This document shows, piece by piece, positions 21,245 to 30,498 of a DNA stretch of 37,429 nt (positions within the stretch are counted from its first letter, which is position 1; every line of letters starts with the position of its first letter). The stretch lies in the NCBI GenBank assembly GCA_029204225.1, contig MU835656.1, positions 1-37,429 of the forward strand. Reading direction: 5' to 3'. This stretch comes from Diphasiastrum complanatum. Lineage: Eukaryota > Streptophyta > Lycopodiopsida > Lycopodiales > Lycopodiaceae. Both the position numbers and the translations under genes were made by a program. The notes beneath the pieces were generated by a model. It made no database searches. It had not been told where the DNA came from and saw nothing but the letters and a program-made list of their open reading frames with translations.

Positions 21245-21596
21245 AACTTAGTAACTGAAGTAGAAATGACAAGTGTTTAAGTATGAAGAAGTTCTCAATT
21301 GGACATGTGGTCTCTATTACCAGATTCATCTGTTGACAAAAAATGGAAGTCTCAGAATGTTGAAGGAATATAGACCCTAAAAGTTTGAAAATCTATCCTC
21401 TAAGGCTATACCATGTGATGTGGACCCGGAACACACAAAATAACACAAGGGTAATCAACAAAATAAGAGATTTAACACTAAAAAAGAGAACACAAAAACT
21501 AACTCAAAAAGAAAAAATAAAATAAAAATGAAAAATAAGAAATAAAAGAATAAAGAATAAATAAATAAAATAAAATAAATTTTATATTTGAAATGA
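21245..21596. other. Low-complexity A-rich DNA
   Basis: 21480-21590 is an A/AAT/AAAT-rich tract with no coding signature. It borders the integrase end of the gypsy remnant. Confidence 0.6.
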
Positions 21597-22640
21597 TTAA
21601 ATAGGGTCAACAAAAAACAACTCTTTGTAGTACAGCCGTAGACGACCGCCATTTATGAAAGTGTCTATGAGTACTCCGTCAAGCGTCTCTGATTGTACGG
21701 CTCCATTGGGGAAGATTTTATTAATGATTTCTTTGGAGTGGTACGATATGCCCAGATAGCCTAGAACAACGTGGTTTCCCAATCTGATATGCTTGTCTCG
21801 ACTATCTTTGTCAGAATCTTGTAGATTGTCTTGTTAGTGGATTCTGCTTGACCATTACACCAAGGGTAGTACAAAGTACTTTTTCGATGGACAACAAGGT
21901 AATGGTGTAAAAGATTATCAACCACTTCATTTAAGAAGTGTGATCCTCTATCACTAACAAGCTCAATAGGACAACCAAAATGAGTATTGATGTTTTCATA
22001 AAGAAAACGCGCTACGGTTTTCGCATTGGCATCTTTTGCTGCTCTAACCTCAACCCATTTAGTAGCATAATCAGTGGCAATAAGAATCTAACGGGATTGA
22101 GTGTTTCGAGTAGCTGGGCTTATTGACCCGGCAAAGTCTATACCCCATTTATGGAAAGCTTTGTCTTCTTTAATTGGGATAAGCGGTGTGAAGTCAGCTT
22201 TAGCTGTATTTTTCACTCGTTGGCAAATATCATAGGTTTTTATTATAGCATACGTATCTTTCAACAAGGATGGCCACCATAACCCCGCACATAGTATGAT
22301 TTTGGCAGTTGCTTCTGTGGAGAAGTGACCGCCACCAATACCTTCATGCAGCTGAGATATAATAGGGCGTATCTCAGACTCATAAGCGCATCAGCAAATA
22401 ATTCTATCAGCACCCCTTTTGTAAAATTGTCCTACGATAAGTTGGAAGAGTGCCGCTTTTATTAAAAAAATTTGCTTGGCTACTAGATTGAGCCTGTCTA
22501 GTAGTAAGGAACTGAGTTATTTTCTCAGCCCAAAGTGGTGTGGCATCGATTTGAAAAAGACCGGCATCAGGTAGATGATCATTTATTGGTGCACCAACCT
22601 TTTCTACAAACTGTGTAAAACATGGGAGAATCCGCAGAAC
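21597..22640 (-). pseudogene. Ty3/gypsy integrase (with RNase H-integrase linker)
   Basis: Starting near 22640, a linker (PDAGLFQIDATPLWAEKI) leads to the zinc-binding region LHEGIGGGHFS ... YDICQRVK, in which the first Cys of the usual CxxC pair is Tyr. The core has WGIDFAGSI, ELVSDRGSHFLN and CNGQAEST, giving all three acidic catalytic residues. A stop occurs after NTQSR and another after TTLF. The C-terminal end (IFPNGAV ... GRLRLYYKE, open frame 21782-21597) is joined after a deletion that removed most of the C-terminal domain. Function in the intact element: insertion of cDNA. Confidence 0.88.
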
Positions 22641-22689
22641 TGGATAAACAGTTGGATGAACATTAAAAATCGATTAGTCGATTAGTAGG

Positions 22690-23400
22690 AAGGAGAATAA
22701 TCCAACACCCTACAGGGTCAGTGACTCGTTGATCTGCCATGTAGAAGTAGATCTAATTGGGTAAAATCCCAAGACTTTGCTAGTGACAAAGCCATAATGC
22801 TAATGCCTGATCCACTATCTAGGATAGCGGATACTACGAGATAGTCCTTATAGATCATAGATAATGTGATGTTATTCCTCTTAGCAACACCAATATTCAT
22901 CATATTCATAAAAATCTGTGGTATGTCTGTGATATCTTTATGTTTTCCCTGTTCATCTTTAATATCCAGTAGCTGAAAACTTCTATGAATATTACCTTTA
23001 AGGCCCGTGAAGGATTTTATGGCACTATGAAAAGACATGATTTGAGCTTGCAAGAGTTCTGAGTAAACCTCAAGTCCCTGCAGGAGTTGCTCTTGTGAGA
23101 GAATTGGAGCAGATAACTGACTGTCTAGTGTCTCTTCTTCCTGAAATACCCCTTTTCGGATTTCATAATATCGCCTTTGTTCCAGTAGTGGATCCAGATA
23201 ATCTTTACGAAGTGTGAAAGTTGTCAAGGAACTTCTCCTATTGTCAGCAGGTGTATCTAAGTGAGTTTGATGTTGTTGAGCTTTGTGTTGTGCTTGGGTG
23301 ATGACCCTAACTGGTTCGTGACAGACATGGCGCATAGGTAGGATCTTATCGGGTTGTTTTGGATAGTCTTTAAAACTGTGTTTTCTAAAACAATTAGGGC
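22690..23400 (-). pseudogene. Ty3/gypsy gag end and aspartic protease
   Basis: The open frame 23335-22718 covers a Gln-rich spacer, a region with LDIKDEQGKHKDI, and the protease with YLVVSAILDSGSGISIM. This keeps the DSG active-site triplet, although the usual Ala or Ser after Gly is Ser. After a frameshift the frame continues MADQRVTDPVG, a standard protease C-terminal motif. Upstream, ECPNCFRKHSFKDYP (about 23400-23360) looks like a further Cys-rich segment. Protease normally cuts the gag-pol polyprotein. Confidence 0.8.
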
Positions 23401-23516
23401 ATTCTGCATGGTATTATGCTTTTACTTTACAATCAACCATAAATGGACTGTTTCATCATAGATGAAGCATCGGTTGCTCATAGGCCCTTGGGCAATCACT
23501 TAGCCATCTTGAATGG

Positions 23517-23966
23517 CTAGCATTTCCAAATTTTCTGGATGGTTTGTATGCTCACTTCCTTGACAGGAACATGAGGTGTCATATTGATATGGCGCATAAC
23601 TTCCAGTTTGGTAAGTGTATTCGTGGCATAATATGAATCATCAGATGAGTTATCAACAAAATGAGTCTGAACTGGTGCTTTAGTGGGTCTATTTTGTTGA
23701 TTTCCTCTTTCGAGTGGTCCCCTAGAAGGTGTATCTAAAAGCGCTAGGCGAGGTAGTTGTTGCAAAGTGTTTTGCCTAGGTAGTTCTTGAATCTGAACTG
23801 GTGGATTGTTCCGCTGATGAGATTGATTTGGTGGAACTAGAAAAACAAAAGGAGGTCTAGGAGGTTGGTAGTGTCCCCCTGTGTGTTCTCTTTGGTTGTA
23901 CCTTGGGTTATAGTAGCAATAAAATGATGTATGTCCCATAACATCACAAATGTCACATCTTATTAG
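23517..23966 (-). pseudogene. Ty3/gypsy gag nucleocapsid with zinc knuckle
   Basis: CDICDVMGHTSFYC at about 23966-23925 fits CX2CX4HX4C, the RNA-binding knuckle. A Pro/Gln/Asn-rich tail follows (open frame 23939-23517). The capsid part further upstream is not legible (23967-24165), where the sequence passes into copia gag copy D. Confidence 0.75.
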
Positions 23967-24165
23967 TAAATTGTCAGAAATGAGTTGATATTACCAGTAT
24001 GGGCACCCCTTCAATGAGGGCACCAAGTGTTCTTTCATCTATGATGTACCTATCCAAGAGGTAGATAACCAGGCATAGTACTCTGGAAAGACTTCAAGAT
24101 ATCATGAAACTCCTTAGTGAGTTGTTATAGTTTGGCACGTTGGTTTCGGGCTTCAGTTCTGCCTG

Positions 24166-24720
24166 TTACCAGGCTTCACAAATTTTCTTTGACTTGTCTC
24201 TGATGAAGAGTGCTTTGTCATCTCCACCATCTTTCAATGAAAGTCTGTTGATCCTTAGCATCTTGTTCTCTTGTCTGCTTTCTTCAGCAATGAGAACACC
24301 TTGTAGTGTCTCCAAGGATGGAAGATCCTCCCTAACAGCATAAGTCTGCACAATATTGTCATACTCATCTCTAAGTCCATTAAGGACTACTTGAACAAGT
24401 TCAATGTTCTTAAGAGCATCACCAATTTGGTTTCTAAGTGTAAGCAATCTAGAAGTATTCTTGATTTCATAGATTGTTTTTAGAGTATCCCAAGCTTCCT
24501 TGGCAGTGGTGCATGTACTGATATCTCTTAACACTTCATTGGTTACATTCATTTTTATGAAATGAAGGGAAATTCTGGTTCATTTGTCAAATGCTGCAGC
24601 TTCATTAGGTGCAGCATGTTCTTCTTCAGCTCCACTCACAATATCCATTACATCTTGTAGAATCAATAATGATTCCATTCTGATCTTCCACATTGCATTA
24701 TTGGAAGATGTTAATCTCTC
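24166..24720 (-). pseudogene. Copia gag copy D
   Basis: Minus-strand frames: ERLTSSNNAMWKIRMESLL near 24720, LQDVMDIVSGAEEEHA, a stop near 24585, then the open frame 24552-24166 with NEVLRDISTCTTAKEAWDT, NTSRLLTLRNQIGDA, LNGLRDEYDNIVQ and the Lys-rich start of the linker. It ends before the zinc knuckle, at the junction with the gypsy remnant near 24165. Parts of the middle (about 20 residues present in copy E after the RNQI region) are deleted. Its leader, PBS and LTR are preserved to the right. Confidence 0.85.
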
Positions 24721-25230
24721 AGGAACTTACTTTCAGCTCAAACATAATAATTTGTGTGAAATGAAAAGTCTAAGACCTCAAAACACTCACTTCTATCCAA
24801 TTCTACTTGATTGACAATGAAAAAGGATAAAATTGGTGAAAAAGATAGATTTGTGCTCACTTTGGCATATACCACAAGTTGAGTACCCTCTCAAACTCCC
24901 TAATTTCCTAAAATTCTTCTAAAAACAAATCAAATTGGTTTAGAAACTCAAGCCACACATTCTACTCTCCAATACCTATCCAACAAGCTATAGAACATCA
25001 AATTTGGACCAAATCTAGAGAAGTAGCACTCAATTAATGAGGGCTGATTTCACACATGTGAGGTCTCTGTATAGCGCTCTACTGGACTAGATCAGGCTCA
25101 TTTTGGTCCACTTATGATCCACATATAGTTTGTCTCTCAGCGAGTTTGAATCCCTCTCCCAAATCCGAGTTCCTGCAAGCAAAAGCATTGATGATATGAT
25201 GTATACACCCTCACCTCTTCAAATCATGAA
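24721..25230 (-). other. Leader of gag copy D
   Basis: Non-coding leader between PBS and gag, matching that of copy B over about 400 bp. Confidence 0.65.
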
Positions 25231-25242
25231 GCTCTGATACCA
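25231..25242 (-). promoter_or_regulatory. Primer binding site of copy D
   Basis: GCTCTGATACCA on the plus strand, a perfect TGGTATCAGAGC on the minus strand, abutting TGTGAAG of the LTR at 25243. Initiator tRNA-Met type. Confidence 0.85.
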
Positions 25243-25820
25243 TGTGAAGTTTTTAGCACGTGTGAACTTCACCACACCCTACAGGATCTTACTGAGGTAT
25301 TGTAATTGCACAAGATTGATCAGAGAACAATATACTTGAAAAATCTATGGCAAGAGCACAATGGCATACATCTGATGAAAAAATCTAACTTCTCACTATG
25401 AGAAATGAATGTTAGAAATAATTCTAAGTGCTCAATATGGGAGAAATAGGTTGCTCTCAAGTAGAGAGAGAAAATCAATGATGGAAAACTCGGGTAGAGA
25501 GAGAATGAGTCCAAAACACCAAAATCTCATTATTCACAATATGGCAAAACATGCCAAGATTTCCCTACATGAGAAAGACTCGAATTCCTACAATGGAGTT
25601 GCATGGAAAGTCCACTTAACTGAACTAATTCACCTACGAGATCCACATGTGTAACTGCATGCATGGATATTGCATGTACTGCATGTCAACTCATAAAACT
25701 GCCTAGACATGTGTAGATCACAGAAACCACTTTGCATGTTGCATGCACTGATTGCATGTGGCTTGCATGCATACAGTATGACATTGCATGCTATTTAAAC
25801 TTCTGCATGTCATCAAAATT
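25243..25820 (-). repeat. 5' LTR of copy D (far end uncertain)
   Basis: Begins next to the PBS and shares with the copy E LTR a pair of CTCRAGTAGAGAG-like strings (25454 and 25489 here, 37156 and 37188 there). In minus-strand sense the promoter-proximal U3 region would be at the high-coordinate side, where a dense TGCATG array lies (25656-25809). The TG start in minus sense was not located; 25820 is a nominal limit. 25821-26160 shows nothing certain. Confidence 0.55.
25656..25809 (-). promoter_or_regulatory. Array of ten CATGCA (RY-type) motifs in the LTR
   Basis: TGCATG on the plus strand (CATGCA on the minus) occurs at 25656, 25660, 25671, 25680, 25733, 25740, 25753, 25764, 25785 and 25804. 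CATGCA is the core of the RY element bound by plant B3-domain factors of the ABI3/FUS3/LEC2 group. The array lies in what should be U3 of a minus-strand LTR. Function is inferred from motif only. Confidence 0.5.
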
Positions 25821-26194
25821 GAATCTATCTAACTCAAATCTGACCTACACTAGAAGGTTATGTGCTTAATTCACATACCTTTTATGTACAACATGAAATA
25901 CAATGGAAATAACCATGGACATGGCCCCAAACTCGAGATAGGAAGATAATATTTTAATAATCTTCACAGTGCTTAGGTGGAGCCCAAGCAGCAATTCCAC
26001 AATTTCACAAATTACAAGTGGAATTAGCTTCTCCACTAGAGGTCACCATCAAAAGGTGGCTCACTCTACTTTTTTTTAAGAGGGGTCTACTTGCATTTAT
26101 TTCAAATGCTTAGAAATACTAGCTCCTACATGGTCATTCCATCACTTGGGATTCACCATGAGGCTCACATTCCATCCTTCCTTAATATCTACAT

Positions 26195-26700
26195 CTTCCA
26201 TTCAAAAGGATGTGTTGTCCAAGGTCAAGAGCATGAGGTTTGTAAATTGCACAAAGCCTCGTATGGGCTGAAATAGAATCCAAGGATTTGCTTTGAGAGG
26301 ATTATCGATTTTTACATCAAGAGCATTATATTCCCATTGAAGTTAATGGAATTGTGTATCTTAAAAGAGTCTTCTCTAACTATATTATAATTACATTATA
26401 TGTTGATAATGCATTGTTGCTTAGTAATTCTACTTCCCTACAAAACACCAAGATTTCTCTATCTTTTGAATTTGATATGATTGACCTTGGGCCAAACCGT
26501 TGTCTTTTTTATAGACAATTAATTCAAAGAGAAATGTCAAAAAAGCTATTATGTCTTTCTTGAAAAATATATTTTCAACAAATATAGTATGATTGATGGA
26601 AAATCAATAGTCTCTTATGGACCCAAGATATAAGCTATGTAAAGAAATGTCTCCAAAGACAACTACAAAAGCATTAGCCATGGAGGCCATCATATTGTAG
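26195..26700 (+). pseudogene. Copia RT fragment
   Basis: Plus-strand translation: GCVVQGQEHEVCKLHKASYG, LK and a stop, CFERIIDFYIKS, then frame 26354-26563 with IYLKR-type strand, IITLYVDNALLLSNS (the catalytic box with the second Asp changed to Asn), FEFDMIDLG, and a shifted LIQREMSK and FNKYSMIDG. The YVDN change and frameshifts make it inactive. RT N-terminus and RNase H are absent. Confidence 0.85.
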
Positions 26701-27072
26701 TTTTGAACTAGTTCCTGAACATTGCACTTTTGAACTACTTCTTGAACATGCAACCCTCACAAGTCAAGGTCTATAGAATTACAAACAATCTCAAGCAGAC
26801 AATCATCTCAGTTCAAGTTTGCAGATTTAAACATAGTCTTGTACAAAACTTGAATAATCTTGGCATCTTCCATGGCCATCCCAAAATTGAACCTTCATTA
26901 TCTTGAATCCACTCTTGGGCCATCTAGGAGACTCAACATCCTCCATGAAAATAAACTCAAGAGAGAGCTCACAATTTCTTGACGCACATCTTGAGACCTC
27001 TTGATGACAAAACATTCTACATAACATATTTCTACATTAAGAGGTCAACCAAGGCCTTCTTTTCCATGATGC
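26701..27072. other. No recognised gene; short repeat
   Basis: TTTTGAACTAGTTCCTGAAC near 26700 is repeated about 29 bp later. A minus-strand open frame 26827-27027 has no recognisable family. 27049-27077 is the left flank of the 5.2-kb element and matches the 91-bp repeat on its right flank. Confidence 0.35.
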
Positions 27073-27077
27073 CCACA
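27073..27077 (+). repeat. Target site duplication, left copy (CCACA)
   Basis: CCACA directly before TGTTGCGCC of the left LTR, repeated at 32322-32326 directly after the right LTR. Confidence 0.85.
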
Positions 27078-27997
27078 TGTTGCGCCGGCGCCTCAAAGGG
27101 CGCTGGAACTTGAGCGGTTTCCCCAACACGCGCTTAAGTCTAACATTCATCCATCATGCACTTACGTAAAAGCCAACTCAGAAACGTAACAAGCTTAACC
27201 ATTCAGACTTAAGAAAACTGGAATCCCAACCAACCCGAAAGCCATCTCAGAATCCGTCCCCAAAAGGTAACCAAAGGCAAAGACAAGCCACACATGAAAC
27301 CCAAGGCATAGTGGTCGCCAAACTGACCAATTGGCATAGCGGCAAGCCCCATGTCGATGACAGGGACCCTTAGGCACCAGCGACGCAAAAAGGTTGTAGT
27401 AAGGGTCCTTCCACTTGGACCAGTCCCGAAGGCGAAACCGAAATGGTAATCATCCCCAAGGATCAACTTCATTAGATTTGGAAGAGGTTACATTCATACA
27501 TAGACTGACCGGTCTCAGGGCCACCAACACGTGCTGGGCATTGTGCTTGGCTCATGCTGGTAGAGGGAGCTGAGACCTGGCGACTGGATTCCTGGCGCTG
27601 GTTGAGCTACCCAAATTTCTGTCTGCCGGACTCCCCCTATAGTTCTGCTGTGATTCGGCGCACCCCCTCTGGTTTGAAACATAGTGCTTTCTGGTAAAGC
27701 ACGCTTTTTAGGACTTAGTTTTTATTTTGCTGATTAAGCCTGGCAAGCCTAGCAGAATCAGTCTGGCTCCTGAACATGGGTCCCGGGAGCCGTCCCGGCG
27801 GCCGAATCAACCTGCTTTCCTGACTAGGCCATGGCTCGAGCTCCAGGGCTAGCTCATGACTTTGTGACTACTTGACTGGCTCACCACAGGTCGGAGGCTC
27901 AGTCCTTGACGTTCTAACTTGCTCTGGGACCTTAGGGAGTGTCACTCCTTTGAGTCTTACAGGGCACGCTGGGTGCACCCGAGTCAGCTTTACAACA
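27078..27997 (-). repeat. Left LTR (3' LTR in element sense), 920 bp
   Basis: TGTTGCGCC...TTTACAACA on the plus strand. By eye clearly richer in G+C than the surrounding DNA. The minus strand has AATAAA (27728-27723), a possible polyadenylation signal. The open frames inside it are mirrored in the other LTR and are not genes. Confidence 0.95.
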
Positions 27998-28010
27998 TCC
28001 TCCCCTCGTT
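27998..28010 (-). promoter_or_regulatory. Polypurine tract
   Basis: Minus strand AAACGAGGGGAGGA leads directly into TGTTGTAAAGC of the LTR; the plus-strand primer site for second-strand cDNA. Confidence 0.85.
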
Positions 28011-28356
28011 TGAGAAAGCTGATCAGGGCCAAACTAGAACCTAAGACTCATGGCACGGGCTTAATTCACCGGCCAGACTTTAGTCACATATACAAGGGCA
28101 CGGGCTTGATTCACCGGCCAAAGGAGACCAACTGTAAAGTGGAGTAATGATATTGTGTTTTACACCCAGCACAGGAAAAGTGTGGATCTAGTTCACTTAC
28201 GTAAAACCTGTGTGAAGCTGCTGCACTTAGACATCAAACTGAAGCTCACTCCTCAATGAGAAATGCGGCTTACTTTATTAGCATGAAAGAAAAAGGTACT
28301 CACGGCTCCCTTAAGCCTCAGATATGTCGTTGTCGTCGCACATCTGGATGAGTCCC
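28011..28356 (-). other. Short 3' non-coding region with a 24-bp direct repeat
   Basis: GGCACGGGCTTAATTCACCG (28052 on) recurs as GGCACGGGCTTGATTCACCG (28097 on), 45 bp apart. No RT or integrase motif in any frame. This is all that lies between the protease-like frame and the PPT. Confidence 0.75.
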
Positions 28357-29424
28357 CTAGGACTCTAGATATTTCGTTTGGTCGTCCAGGTTGAGCTCCT
28401 TGAGCTCTGCATCGGCACTTAGATTCACCTTTGACGTAGAAACAACAGGCAATGTTGGCTCCATTTGACCGCGCGTCAGCTGGTTTGTCACTGTTGGATG
28501 TCTTTCGTTAAAAAAGTGAGCTTTCGCTTGGTCACACAAGGTGAGCTCCTTGAGCTCTACATCGGCACTTGAATTCACCTTTGATGTAGAGACTATAGGC
28601 AATGTTAGCTCCATTTGTTCCCGTGTCAGCTGGTCTGTCACTGTTGGCTGTCCTTCGTTAAATAGGTGAATGAGATTGGGAGGAGTGGTTGGCTCAGGTT
28701 CATTTGTATCGTTCTTTTCTAGTTGGTCCCCTGGCACAGCTCTGACGACACAAGGTCTCCTGCCATTATATAATAACACAAGGTTAACCCCTTTTGCCAA
28801 GAAGGCCACCACATGTTCGTTAAACCAGCTTAATCTCAAAATAGCGTCGAAGGCATCCATCTTCAAGATTGTGAACGTTAGTCGATTCTTCCAGGCTCCC
28901 AGAGAAATTGGTAAGTTGGTTGCCAATCTACAAGTGGTCATTGTACCTTTCGCAGTCTCCACACAAATAGGAGTCACATTTTCTTCACATTGGATGTCCA
29001 ATTCTCCTGTCAATTTTTCTGACAAGTAGTTATGTGACGCCCCCAGGTCTACCATGAAGTAGATGATCCTGCCTTGAATACAGCCTTTCAGGTACAATAA
29101 CTTGGATCCTCTCGCAGGAGTCGCCATAAGATGTTCACGATACGCCGCAAGTGCCCCTATCTGTTGCAAGGCATTCAGGTCAGACTCCGTCAAATCCGTT
29201 TCTGGGTCCTCTTCATCATCTTGTTCACCATCTTCTTGATCAAATGCCTCTCTCTCCATCCTATTAAATCCTTCAATGGCAGCCATGATTTGCTTATTCA
29301 ATGGTTTGGGGCATGACCTCCAAGAGTGACTTTGCTGATGACAATTGAAGCAACGCATGGAACTACCCACTGTTGGTGAGCTGTTGCTGTGACTAGCTGA
29401 AGGTCCAACATTGTTTCTTCTCTA
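28357..29424 (-). CDS. Nucleocapsid knuckle plus aspartic-protease-like frame
   Basis: The 337-codon frame (29370-28357) is in the same frame as gag, separated from it by a single TAG at 29424-29422. It starts with a knuckle, CFNCHQQSHSWRSC (CX2CX4HX4C), then an acidic spacer (EDGEQDDEEDPETD), then a retropepsin-like fold. That fold has IIYFMVDLGASHNYLSEKL where an active enzyme has DTGA or DSGA, and AILRLSWF where ILGMDWL is usual. The Asp is kept but the residue after it is Leu, so activity is doubtful. The C-terminus has a 50-residue unit twice (about residues 235-330). No RT follows. It may supply RNA binding only, or have lost function recently. Confidence 0.75.
28393..28680 (-). repeat. 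150-bp in-frame tandem duplication
   Basis: GAGCTCCTTGAGCTCT starts at 28393 and 28543, 150 bp apart. The units code for two diverged 50-residue repeats containing TVTDQLTREQMELTLP and TVTNQLTRGQMEPTLP. The period is a multiple of three and both copies stay open. Confidence 0.9.
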
Positions 29425-30498
29425 GAACATGTTCCCTCCATTGTTGCCTTGGTTGCCAAACCCTGTTTTTGTTGGGAATTTGTTCACGCTACTCGAGGCT
29501 TGGTTGCCATTTGGAGCTGAGTCCCCCCTTGAAAAGAAGCTCGGACTCGGTCTGGATCCACTAAATACTCTTGTTGAGGTTGCGGGAGCAGCTGGTGCCA
29601 ACATGCTCTCATAATCACAAACCATTTCAGCCGCTCGAATAGTTGAATTGAAATCATGGGGCATGTAGCTGTCTATCGCACGCCGGGTCCAGGATTGCAT
29701 TCCAGACAATAGGTAATGAGTTTTGTCCACCTCGAACATATCTTCAATAACCCATACACTCTGTCTGAATCTATTGAGGTACTCTTGCAATGACCCTTTC
29801 TGTTCGAGCCCCGATAATTCTGTCCTCAATCTCATGTGTGAATCCTTCGGTATGAACTCCTCTCGTAACGCGGCTTTGAATGCGTCCCATGTTTGAAAAT
29901 GCATTCCTGCCATCCGGTACCAATTTGTAGTGTAGCCCTCAAAATATGCTAATGCCAAGTCAGTTCTTTCTTCCTCAGGAGTGTTCATCAGACGGAAGTA
30001 ATGGTCCATGTGAAACAACCAATCTTCCACAACTCGAATGTCACGCTCTCCTTTGAAAGTAGGTGGTGCTTTCACTTTGGCAGTCTTTCTTGGGCCCTCC
30101 GTGTTTCGCGCTCGTGGTTCTCTTGGTATTCGTGGAGGAGGCGCCACTGCATTCCCCCTAGTTGCTTCCAACTCTTCAAACTTGGCTTCGAGCTGTGTTA
30201 TCCCATCTCTCATTTCTCTAGCAAGGTTCGTTTGAGTAAGATTCATGGCTCGCAAGGATGTTTGCCATTCTTTCCTTTCGGTTTCTCTATCCTTCTTCAC
30301 CTCGCTAAGCATAGCCGTCATTGCACTTGATAAGTATTGCCGCATCTTCACTTCAAAGAGGTCCTGTTGCACCTCTGGCAAGGGTTCATCTCTTGGTGTA
30401 GGTTCAGAAGGGCTACCCATCTCTTCATGGAGGGGCGCCACTGTGGAGTGCATACGCTCTTTCTTTCTCGACTTGGACCTGGTGCCATCTCGATGCAT
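29422..30498 (-). CDS. Gypsy-type gag (Retrotrans_gag domain), 358 codons
   Basis: Begins at ATG 30498-30496, the first in-frame start after the leader. An N-terminal charged region with a coiled coil (about residues 50-120: EVKKDRETERKEWQTSLR, QLEAKFEELEATRG) precedes the capsid domain (about 140-290). The capsid has the family signature VVEDWLFHMDHYFRLMN, LALAYFEGYTTNWYRMAG, FKAALREEFIP and LEQKGSLQEYLNRF. A Ser/Gly/Asn-rich tail ends at TAG (29424-29422), after which the same frame continues into the knuckle and protease-like part. It forms the particle. The frame is otherwise open, unlike every other gag here. Confidence 0.88.
   Translation of the reverse strand: MHRDGTRSKSRKKERMHSTVAPLHEEMGSPSEPTPRDEPLPEVQQDLFEVKMRQYLSSAMTAMLSEVKKDRETERKEWQTSLRAMNLTQTNLAREMRDGITQLEAKFEELEATRGNAVAPPPRIPREPRARNTEGPRKTAKVKAPPTFKGERDIRVVEDWLFHMDHYFRLMNTPEEERTDLALAYFEGYTTNWYRMAGMHFQTWDAFKAALREEFIPKDSHMRLRTELSGLEQKGSLQEYLNRFRQSVWVIEDMFEVDKTHYLLSGMQSWTRRAIDSYMPHDFNSTIRAAEMVCDYESMLAPAAPATSTRVFSGSRPSPSFFSRGDSAPNGNQASSSVNKFPTKTGFGNQGNNGGNMF

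Larger units (their letters stand above)
21597..23966 (-). mobile_element. Ty3/gypsy remnant: gag knuckle, protease, integrase, no RT
   Basis: Minus-strand order is gag zinc knuckle (23966 on), protease (about 22880-22690), then integrase (22640-21597), all one orientation. The RT and the catalytic part of RNase H, normally about 2 kb between protease and integrase, are absent. The join lies near 22650-22690 and contains the direct repeat CGATTAGT twice (22671-22686). No LTRs recognised. The integrase motifs resemble the plant Tat/Athila-type gypsy branch; lineage assignment is a guess. Confidence 0.75.

Noticed and set aside
21407-21430. Possible PBS-LTR junction (CTATACCATGTGATG)
   Set aside because: Lacks the CTG of GCTCTGATACCA, and no matching LTR or internal domains support it.
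26827-27027. Possible small host gene
   Set aside because: A 66-codon frame without recognisable motif, splice context or flanking coding sequence.
27195-28147. Open frames inside the 920-bp LTR (both copies)
   Set aside because: Present in both LTRs, overlap on both strands and have no family signature.
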